Origin: Platerodrilus igneus
Taxonomy: Eukaryota > Arthropoda > Insecta > Coleoptera > Lycidae
Assembly (NCBI GenBank): GCA_036346225.1
Contig: JARFIW010000170.1
Span: 13,122,501-13,186,500 of the forward strand
DNA: 64,000 bases
Direction of reading: 5' to 3'
Shown here: positions 55,837 through 64,000 of the stretch, piece by piece
Layout: every line of letters begins with the position of its first letter
How positions within the stretch are numbered: position 1 is the stretch's first letter
The notes under the pieces: model-generated
Told to the model about the DNA's origin: nothing
The model's input: the letters and a program-made list of their open reading frames with translations, nothing else
Databases searched by the model: none
Translations under genes and position numbers: made by a program

Positions 55837-56220
55837 CGCCTAAATTCTGCAACAAAAATAAAAACTTATATAGACTTTACACAGGCACCGTCAACAGGTG
55901 GGGCTATTATTTGTTCCAAATACCTCTTCCAAACATATTTACATTACAACACCACTACATTTCTGTGCAATCTGTCAAATGCTCCGAGTTCTTCTTAAAG
56001 TTTAATTAAAGAACATTCCCTTTTTCTCTTGTTCACTGCAGAGCCCATGACTCGAGCTAGCTGGCTGCTCTTACGCCTAAATTCTGCGACAGAAACTTAT
56101 ATAGACTTTACACAGGCACTGTCAACAGGTGGGGCTCTTCCACATACCTCTTCCAAACATATTTACATTACGCCACAACATTTCTGCACAAACTGTCAAA
56201 TGCTCTGAGTTCTCAAAGTG
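55837..56220 (+). repeat. Tandem direct duplication of about 160 bp
   Basis: Units at about 55,837-56,000 and 56,073-56,220 share CTAAATTCTGC, CTTATATAGACTTTACACAG, GTCAACAGGTGGGGCT and CCTCTTCCAAACATATTTAC. They are separated by about 70 bp. Non-coding; identity about 85% by eye. Confidence 0.8.
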
Positions 56221-56439
56221 ATTTGCCTCTACTACTAAAAAATTTTAAAAATGTAACTATTTCAAGTCACCAGCACTTGGGGTGATTTGAAAAATTAAAT
56301 AAATTTTTTTTTAAATTTAAGTAATGTAATAAATAGTAGAATTTATGTCTAACACTGCATCCATTTAAAGAAACTCGTAACTATCATAATAAAATAACTG
56401 TAAGTTCAAAGTTAAAAACTGTATTCATGTCACCTCATC

Positions 56440-56740
56440 TCACGGTATGTGGAAAACTGAAAAATATGTGAGATAGTATGATAGGATTTGTTCTAAGGTA
56501 TGAGGGAATAGTGCGGGATATATTAGAAACACAGAAAGGAAAAAAGAGAGGTATAGGTAGACCTAGGTTAGACTATCTTCACAACCTGTAGAAGATGTAA
56601 ATAAATAAATAAATATAGTGAAAGTTATAGGCTGTGGGAATTTCGGGGTAATGCATAGGTTAGCTCAGAATAGGAAACATGGTGATGCATGTCTAACCAC
56701 TTCCAGGACTGAACTAATGATCATTATAATTGTATTGAAT
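56440..56740 (+). mobile_element. RTE-type LINE, 3' end fragment
   Basis: In broken frames the plus strand reads NTERKKERYR...PRL, a YLHNL-like segment, VKVIGCGNFGVMHRLAQNRK and the end of the ORF. This corresponds to the GRPR...DL...LAQNRKEF C-terminus seen at 44,452-44,560 in the other LINE. It is 5'-truncated at about 56,440, and an (AAAT)n run lies inside at 56,603-56,616. Confidence 0.65.
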
Positions 56741-57213
56741 GCGGATTAATTAAGGAGCTTATTGAGGGTTGCTAATGGATGTTTGATTAATAAAGGACCA
56801 CCAAATATGACTTTGGTTGTAATTAATAATTCAAAATGTTGCATGTAAATGATTTTGCACTAACCGATTGCTGGTTCTATGACGAACACACTACTGCCAA
56901 GCGAAAACTTGCTACTCGAAAATGCACATGTTAACTCGACGGCAGTTACATGAACAGTTACTTGCATGATGAAATGATGCGCACAAAAACGAGTTACTAT
57001 TACGCACTCACCACTGTGGTTCCTTATTGTTGAAAGATAACTTAGGTAAAGTGTTTAAGGACAAAACATACCGCCTACCGAAATTACCAAAAAATGGATA
57101 ATTTCCAAACAATAATATGAACTATATGTACCTATATGTAAAAAGAAAAAAAAACTAAGTTTATATAAATTGCAGTGTGTGCAAGTAATACATATATACA
57201 AAATTAAAACTAA
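56741..57213. other. AT-rich stretch without recognisable genes
   Basis: No frames of note. It probably includes the 3' non-coding part of the BEL/Pao remnant to the right, whose LTR I could not delimit. Confidence 0.45.
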
Positions 57214-58823
57214 TGGATTATTGTGTAGGCAAAGCGCAAAGCTTTACCATTGGTCTGAAGAGGTGCGAACGGTCGCAACATGTGCAATGTTCACGACCGG
57301 GGTGTAGGGCGACAATTCTACCCAGTTTCCACTGCAAGGGGGTAATATTGTCCTCCTTTATGAGCACCAAGGTGCGAATATTTCACGATTCGAGATTACG
57401 GGTTTTATCGCATTTGCTATGTTGGTATAAATTATGGAGATATTCATTGTGCCAACCCTTCCAAAAATCATGATCTAGGTGCTGGATTAACTGCCACCTA
57501 GTTAATCTAGAGAGTTTTAAATGGTTCAAATCTGCATACGGAGGTGCAGTCACTGGCTCGGACATTAAAAAATATCCAGGTGAAAGAGCACTAAGGTTAT
57601 TTGGATCTGTTGATATGCAACATAGAGGACGCGAGTTGAGCAATATCTCAACCTGAATGCAAACAGTATTGAATTTCTCGTATGTAAGGATTTGCATGCC
57701 TATAACACGACGGAGATGTTTTGACAGACTTGATACCGCTCTCTACCAGTCCAGAAAAGTGAGGTGTGGAAGAGGGATGAAAACTTCAAGCAATTACTTC
57801 ACACTCTACGGCGTTTTTCATATGCGAAATGAGCTCTTTGTTGGCTCTGACGAAGTTAGTGCCATTGTCACTGATGATCTGAGAACAGCGACCACGGCGT
57901 AAAACGAAACGATGCTGATAATTTGTAAGCTACTTGTGAAGAGCCTGGACTGCAAGGCAAACAAAAATACATATGTAGGCCTTTTGAGTTCTAGACCCAC
58001 GTTGACTTGACAAAAGAATGGAAAAAGGTCCACCATAGTCGACTGCGACTACACTAAAGGACTTAACTTCTGTAACTCGTGTATAAGGTAAGCCACCCTT
58101 TGCGAGAACAAATGCGGTTGGACGTAAATGAAAACAATGATTACATTTTGATAAGTAATACCCAATCGAACACTTTGCGGACAAAATTCGACATTTTTGT
58201 TCAATTAAATTGTTAGGTTGGTACAAATTCCGGTATTCATAAATTCAAATTGTGCCGCTTAATTTTCAAGTAGTGGTAACCTTGCTTTTGAACAAAGACA
58301 GTATCGATTTTTACCTGTTTAAATGCATGGTTTTCTGTTTCTCTCCTCCCTCGAGAGAACACTTCCGATTGAACGTTGGACAAGTGCGGTTGTAAAAATG
58401 TAACCTAAGTTGTTTTGTCTACGTAAAAATGTAAAGTGTATATAATTCGCAATTCTAAGTTACCAATTCATTATTATTTGTTTATATGAAGATTCGTTAT
58501 GTTCAATATATTACAATTTCGCAAGAACACATTTCTTATTTTGCAGAACGAACCAGCAAGCATTTTTCTTGGGTACGAAATATCGGTTTATTTGTAATAG
58601 TCCTATGATAGTATCCTCCAAAATACATTGTAGTATTGATTCCAGCTTGTAAATGATCATGATGAGTTTGAAGAATCAAAAGTTCTGATAAGCGGTGCTT
58701 GCTGCGGAGAAGTGCAGGATGTTTAGTTTCAAACAGCAGGGATGAATAGGACAATCGACCACCAACATGAAGTATTCCATGCTTATCCAAAAAAGGAGAA
58801 AGTTTTTGAATTTGTTTGAACAT
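57214..58823 (-). pseudogene. BEL/Pao integrase, interrupted
   Basis: The zinc domain begins in 58,823-58,536 (KHRLSELLILQTHHDHLQAG) and resumes at about 58,226 with CNHCFHLRPTAFVLAKGGLP; 58,230-58,535 is an insertion. Core: VVAVDYGGPFSI (first D), reversed text near 57,890-57,850 giving ISDNGTNFV (second D), and TPHFSGLVESGIKSVK near 57,775-57,730 (E). ILLNSRPLCCISTDPNNLSA and SPGYFLMSEP (57,697 onward) are followed by the tail LVLIKEDNITPLQWKLGRIV to about 57,222. All DDE residues are recognisable, but several frame changes and the insertion inactivate it. Confidence 0.87.
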
Positions 58824-59522
58824 GGGAGTTCCCTTTTGATGCGTTCGATTTCAGTTTTAAATGCGGAAGATTGCGTATTTTTGACAATGTACACTAAAAC
58901 TTGATATTGTTCATAATCCACTAAAGCACCGGAAAATTTGGGAGTCTTACGAAGATTATTATTAAAATGAAAACAATACTCTAAAATGTGTTGAATTTTG
59001 TGAAGTGAAGAAAATCGATTGAGAAGCGAGTCGATGATTGACGACAACACTTCTGAAACAAGTTAAAATTCTTTCTTCTCTAGTGATATCAATCGACAAA
59101 GAAGCAAAAGATGTTGCAAAAGGCTATAAATCGGGCGACAATTGAAGCCACGAAGGCCCCGCCCACCATAAGGAGCACGCGATAAGCTCTTGAGGTAATA
59201 AACCTCTGGTCGTTGGGTTTGCTGAGTTGTCAGCTGAACGAATATGATGCCAACAAACCGGAAAAACCCTTTCCTGAATATGAGTCATCCTATTGGCTAC
59301 AAAAGTCTTCCACCTGTGTGGCGAAGAACAAATCCATGATAAGGCGACTGTGGAATCACTACATGCGAAGATTTCATCAATATGTAAATAATGTCGATAG
59401 ATTTGTGCAAAAAAATCTACTACATCTGAAAGTAGTACTGCGGCGCATAACTCTAAACAAGGAATAGAGTTGCGTTTGAGCGGTGCGACTTTAGACTTGG
59501 CTATGACAAAAGAAATAGACAC
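58824..59522 (-). pseudogene. BEL/Pao RNase H and linker
   Basis: The frame 59,522-59,124 has KSKVAPLKRNSIPCLELCAA, FACSDSTVALSWI (catalytic D) and HIRSADNSANPTTRGLLPQE, then LWWAGPSWLQL. The linker to integrase (59,050 onward, LLNRFSSLHKIQHILEYCFH) is in another frame. The N-terminal RNase H part near 59,560-59,600 (reversed FDASQNA-like) is in broken frames. Confidence 0.85.
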
Positions 59523-59859
59523 CCTTTCCTTGATGATCTATAAATCTAAAATAAATGACTGCCGAATAGCCTAGTTCTTAGGCATCGCAAAATGCGTGAA
59601 GTTGACAAAGAGAAAATGAAGTAGGTCTCAAACATCTATGTATGCTGATTTTAGACAATTGCAAAACAGAATATTTTTTCCATTGCGTGCAAACATTTTC
59701 CAGAGGTGTAGAGTCCCAATCTAAGCCTAACGCCCAAAGATACTGAATAAAATGTTTGGCGAAAAATGTTAAAGGAGCTAAAAACCTAAGGGGTCATATA
59801 TATGGGCCACCTCTGAAAGAATGGTTCGCTTTGTACAAGGGGAGTCAACTGATGTGACT

Positions 59860-60447
59860 TCAAAAAAATATGTCTAAATTAGAATGCCATTGGAGGTCTA
59901 GAATCTTGACAATTGAATCACTATCAAAGTTCAAATGATTTGACTGAATAAGTTCTGATGGAATGCCTTCTAAAATTGTGTTATTATTAGCTGTCCATTT
60001 GCGTAACTCGAAACAAGCTGACTGTAACAAGGTAATAAGCTGATTGCGTAATTCCAAAACCGCTGAAAGATCTCGGCCACCACAGACTAGGTCATTGGCA
60101 TACAAATGTGATTGAAGTGCTTGCGAAGCAAGTGGAAATTCATGTCTACCTTCATTCGCCAATTGAAGAAGGCAACAAAAGGGCTACAAGTAACCCCATA
60201 CGTCACCGTATTGAGGGATGTCACATGTGAAAACAAAAAAGTAAGTACGAAAAATAAGTAAAATTTCAGCAATGTCTGCTTGAAATTTGGCTCCACTAAG
60301 TATGCAATCATTTAGGGAAACATTGTTTTGTGCCTTTGCTAATGCATCAAAGACCACACGAATACCTTTTGTACCATTTGTTTTGAAAACACAATGATGC
60401 AGAATAAAATATGAATTTGGATCCGATGTATCCAACATTTTTGACAT
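59860..60447 (-). pseudogene. BEL/Pao reverse transcriptase fragment
   Basis: 60,447-60,184 reads SYFILHHCVFKTNGTKGIRV, VFDALAKAQNNVSLNDCILS and FVFTCDIPQ (motif A D). 60,162-59,860 reads ALQSHLYANDLVCGGRDLSA (the catalytic YVDD position, here YAND) and ACFELRKWTANN. The middle of RT is compressed by deletions. Gag, protease and the RT start are missing; sequence changes at 60,448. Confidence 0.82.
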
Positions 60448-60535
60448 ATGTCCGAACTTGTAGTGGTTTCTACTATTGGAATTTTAAGTGAACGGGTGAT
60501 GTGTTGGTTTCCCGCTTGGGGTGGAGTGGGGAGAT

Positions 60536-61085
60536 TGTTAGAATGTGGGGTTGGTTCAAGACAGAAAGCGGCAGTCGGCTCCGTACTTCAGGCGGAATGT
60601 AATGATTGTATTTTTATTTTCGAGAAGAACTATACAAGGTTCAAGAATTCGAGCAGTAATCATTGTTACTGCTATTTATGTATAATTATCAAAGAAGAAC
60701 CGACAGCCTCACTAATCAATTTACGATATCCAGTTAAACACGCAAGAATAACCAGGGTTGAATTAGTTATAAGTAAAATTAAGTAGGTAAGCCAGCAATT
60801 CCAGATTGATATTTTTTGTCATAATAAATAATAAAACCGTTCCATCCTTTATTTTCGATGCAAAAGTACCCAATGAGTATTTAGTCCGGTGCAATTATTA
60901 AAATCAATACAATGGGCCCAAGGGTGGGGCACGAAAATTAAAAGGATGGAAGTGGATAAAATGCATTAATTTTTACTGTTAAAGTATAGGAGAATACAAT
61001 AGGAGCGAGGTTGTTCAACCGAAATCCTGAAAAATATCCAGTTATTCTATTTATAAAATATAATAGATCTACAGAGCAAGTTACC
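60536..61085 (+). repeat. Putative 5' LTR of the gypsy element at 61-64 kb
   Basis: TGTTAGAATGTGGGG at 60,536 follows GGGGTGGAGTGGGGAGAT, a polypurine-tract-like run. The gag start lies at 61,239. A possible primer site (TGGTTTTAAGGG) is at 61,089. No second copy is in the window, so the borders are tentative. A polypurine tract just upstream of a 5' LTR would mean the tail of another copy precedes it. Confidence 0.4.
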
Positions 61086-61238
61086 AGTTGGTTTTAAGGG
61101 TTCCCATAGCAAGGTCAACTTGTATTTTGGTGGGAATGTTAAAACCAGGTAGGTATTGTAATATAAGGGACTTTGAAATTAAGAATAAATTTTGTTTATG
61201 TTTAACTGATTACATTAAGTATTTGGTAAATATTTAAA

Positions 61239-62318
61239 ATGATGAATGACAATAATAGTGTAATATTGAATGATGTATTTCTTAACTTAAATGGGGAAAA
61301 TTCAGTGGAAAATTCCTTTAGTGATTTGAATAACGCAATAAGTAGAGAGTGCGAAGTAAATGGAGGGGTTATTGAGAGGGGAAACGTTACCCCTGTAGTA
61401 GGGATTAATACAGAAGGGGATTTGGATACATTATTGGCATCATTTGGTAAAAACATGCAAGAAATGAGGGAACAACAAGCAGATAATTTGAATTTTATAA
61501 GACAACAAATAAACGTTCAAAATCAAAATATGCTTCAACAGATACAGATACAAAATCAGAATATTCAACAGCAAGGTCAAAGGCAGGATGTAATGCAGCA
61601 AACTATTTTAAAAATGTTAGGAGGGGAAATTCAAACTAATAGGATTGAAAATGTGGTTAAACCTGAAAGTGAACCCTATAAGAAAGTTTTGCAGGTAGGA
61701 AATAAAGAAAAAATGCACATGGGTCTAGATGCTAAAGAATGTAAAATTAAAAAGGGATATGATGATAGTTCAAGTTTGAATTACTTTACATTATGGCAGA
61801 ATTCTTTAGGGCCAACTATTAAATTTAACCCAACAGGAAATATGCACCCTGTTGCATTTATTAGAAAATTAATTAAATGCTTAGAGGAAGCAGAGGTTCC
61901 ACAAAACAAATGGGTTAGTTTTCCAGTAAGGGCATTAGCAGGGGCGGCTGTAACCTGGGCAGAATGGAATGAATATAAATTTACCAATTTTGATGAATTT
62001 TCCGAGTTATTCCTAGCTAAATATTGGAATACCGATATAGAAAGAGATGCATTGAGAAAGTTTAGGTTGGGTAGGTACCAAAGTGGCCCGAGTATTTTCA
62101 AAAGTTAGCGATGGAAGCTTCGTACTTTAGACCACCACTTACTCAAACACAAATTTTAAGTAGCATATCTGAACATTTTTCACCCGAAATTAAAATGGGG
62201 TTAGCGATGTGCAGGTCGAGAGATGAGGCGGTCGAGTATTTGAATAAAGTAGACAGTTATATGGGGATTACTGGTTCACGAGCGTCCGGGGTTGTAAATA
62301 ATTATGAAAGCAAATTGA
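61239..62318 (+). pseudogene. Gypsy-type gag
   Basis: Starts at 61,239 (MMNDNNSVILNDVFLNLNGE). An acidic N-terminus is followed by a glutamine/asparagine-rich coiled coil at residues about 75-130 (QIQNQNIQQQGQRQDVMQQT). Then a capsid-like domain: FNPTGNMHPVAFIRKLIKC, WVSFPVRALAGAAVTWAEWN, FDEFSELFLAKYW, and RKFRLGRYQS. A frame change near 62,085-62,100 moves to a second frame (62,111-62,338: YFRPPLTQTQILSSISEHFS, GLAMCRSRDEAVEYL). No CCHC knuckle is visible; an N/R/G-rich tail follows. Structural protein of the retrotransposon particle. The overlap at both shifts means two indels, since the frame after the second is the first one again. Confidence 0.85.
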
Positions 62319-64000
62319 TATTCAAACTACAACCGTGAGTCTAATTTTAAGAATAACAATTATGGTTATGGATCACGTGTAAATGGCAATGGCCACGATT
62401 TTCAGGATAATTTAAGACGTCACGAGTACACCCCAAGATTTAGTAGGCATAATGAATATAGCAGCAATAATCCAGACAGAACGCAAAATAATAATAATCC
62501 TCCCAATGAATCCGGAAATCAAAGTCGTGGAACTGGAATGCATGACCTACGTGATAATGATGCGAGACGCAGTCAACATTCCGTGAATCATATTAAATTG
62601 ACAATGCCTCTGAATGAAAATAATAAAGTAGACTGTCACATTTTGGACGATAAAAGTGTATTAGGGATAACAGAAAAATGCAGTGGTCAAACGGATGGAT
62701 TAAATGATAGTTGTAAAGGTAGTGTTAAATTAGTTCAAATAAATGCAGAGCTTGATTATAAATTACAAGATAATAAATCTGAGGTGATAGCCGATAATGA
62801 CGGGGAGCCGGTAAAAAGAAATATGCCTATTTTGAAAAGAAAAATCGAGAATATTGAGTCAGATGTTTTGATTGATAGCGGTAGCTGCGTTAGTTGTATT
62901 TCACAGAAATTCTTTCTTGAAATCAAAAAGTTGAGTAAGTTAGTACCAATTTTCCCAGTTAGCGATGTTTCACTCTCTGGGGCATTTAAATCTGAACCGT
63001 TAAAAATTAAACACCAAGTGGGTATCAGAGTGGTTTTAAATGGCACTAGTTTTGAGTTTGTTTGTTTAATGGTTCCACGCCTTTGTCGAAATATTTTGGG
63101 GTGCGATTGGCTACATGAAAATAAGGTATGTATTGATTTTAAAATAAAGATTCTCAGAGGTAAATTAAACGATATACCATTTTGTATGAGTTTTGAATCT
63201 GGGGGAGCAAGTGCGGAATTGAATGAGGTTATATACAATAATTGCGACGAGGTGAAATTGATTAGTAAGGAGGGTGAAGAAAATGATAGTAATAAAAGTA
63301 CAAAGTTATCACAGGAAATTATTTCAGAAATTTGTCACAAAAGTGAACTTTTAAACGAGGCGCAACAACAACAGTTAATGTGTTTATTAGACAAATTTAA
63401 AGATATTTTTTCTGAATTACCAGGAAAAATTAAAGGTTATCGGCATCCAATTATTGTAAAAGATGATACGCCCTTTTATATCAATCCGTATCCTATTCCG
63501 TTTGTTTATTATGATGAGGTGAAGAAACAAATTGATGAAATGGTACACTTAGGGATTGTGGAAAAGCGACAAACCGAATACGTTTCTCCACTTGTGGTTG
63601 TTAAGAAGAATGATGGGTCATTGCGTGTATGTGTGGATTGCCGTTATTTAAATAAAAGAGTTGAAAAGGATCATGTTATCCCAATTAACCCTATGGAAAT
63701 ATTTTACAAATTTAGGCCTGGTCAGATCTCTTCAGTATTAGATTTAACATCGTCATATTGGCAAGTGGAGGTGTTAACGGAACATCAAAAGTACTTAGGA
63801 TTTTCGTTTAATCAACAAACATATGTCTTTAAAAGAATGCCGTTCGGTCTTGTCACAAGTGTAGCAGGATTCTTGAGAGCTTTGCATTGTGTCTTAGGCG
63901 AGGAAGGTCTTAATTTCGTCATGCCATACGTAGACGACATTTTAATAACATCTCCAAGCATTGAAACTCATTTTGAACACCTGGAAATTGTTTTTGAAAA
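62319..64000 (+). CDS. Gypsy-type Pol (protease and RT), open to the window edge
   Basis: One frame is open from 62,319 to the last base (over 555 codons, partial at the right edge), the same frame as the first gag part. Asparagine-rich start (FKNNNYGYGSR), then a retropepsin with VLIDSGSCVSCISQKFF near 62,863-62,913 (catalytic D in DSGS) and RNILGCDWLHENK near 63,090. RT begins with the NPYPIPFVYYDEVKKQIDEM primer-grip lead-in, SPLVVVKKNDGSLRVCVDCR, SVLDLTSSYWQVEV (motif A D), FKRMPFGLVTSVAGFLRAL, and the catalytic YVDD at 63,927-63,938. The canonical NP/S-PQ before the last helix (SxFQ) is SVAGF here. No defect is visible. It would provide maturation and reverse transcription; RNase H and integrase should follow beyond the window. 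Confidence 0.92.

Noticed and set aside
62756..63238. Minus-strand frame of 160 codons
   Set aside because: Antisense of the open gypsy protease frame.
1..64000. CRISPR array, bacterial operon, phage or toxin-antitoxin system
   Set aside because: No spaced short repeats, ribosome-binding sites or dense gene packing. All recognised genes are eukaryotic transposon genes with introns or LTR/LINE context.

Overview
The window reads as AT-rich, repeat-dominated intergenic DNA of an arthropod, most likely an insect. The evidence is the repeat set: BEL/Pao LTR retrotransposons (with the C-terminal DUF5641-type tail), Ty3/gypsy elements, RTE/BovB-type LINEs, a pogo/Tigger derivative, a PIF/Harbinger transposon with spliceosomal introns, and MITEs. 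I see no convincing host protein-coding gene, no rRNA or tRNA gene, no CRISPR array and no bacterial-style operon. The species cannot be named from this sequence.

Region 1 (1-13,538) holds a decayed RTE 5' fragment with a hairpin insertion, a 0.2-kb MITE, and a 5-kb unit (4,235-9,262) bounded by about 560-bp inverted repeats. That unit carries a Tc1/mariner-type transposase remnant and the first copy of a non-coding repeat core, which a Tigger element has entered. About 4.3 kb of AT-rich DNA without recognisable genes follows.

Region 2 (13,539-25,000) holds a 5.6-kb LTR element with about 700-bp LTRs, a CRE-plus-TATA promoter and no coding capacity (core copy 2). A third core copy follows, split by a 1.5-kb TG...CA insertion with a 5-bp target duplication. 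Comparing the three core copies gives natural empty sites for two insertions.

Region 3 (25,010-51,300) is a nest of retrotransposons. A minus-strand BEL element spans 27,264-42,325, with 168-bp LTRs at both ends. It contains a plus-strand Pao element (27,606-33,142, TSD GTACC) and a minus-strand gypsy element (about 37,095-40,984) whose 5' half is lost. On either side lie pieces of another Pao family arranged as integrase-LTR-gag-LTR. One of its LTRs is split by an RTE LINE with an 11-bp target duplication. Two elements carry deletions joining internal sequence directly to their 3' LTR.

Region 4 (51,992-64,000) holds a PIF/Harbinger transposon with convergent transposase and Myb/SANT-like genes, a second decayed Myb/SANT-coiled-coil gene, a minus-strand BEL/Pao pol remnant, and a plus-strand gypsy element. 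The gypsy protease-RT frame is open to the window edge, making it the best-preserved coding sequence here.

Almost every coding feature is a transposon gene with frameshifts or stops. Within each element the genes form the usual set (capsid, protease, reverse transcriptase, RNase H and integrase; endonuclease plus RT; or transposase plus DNA-binding partner).
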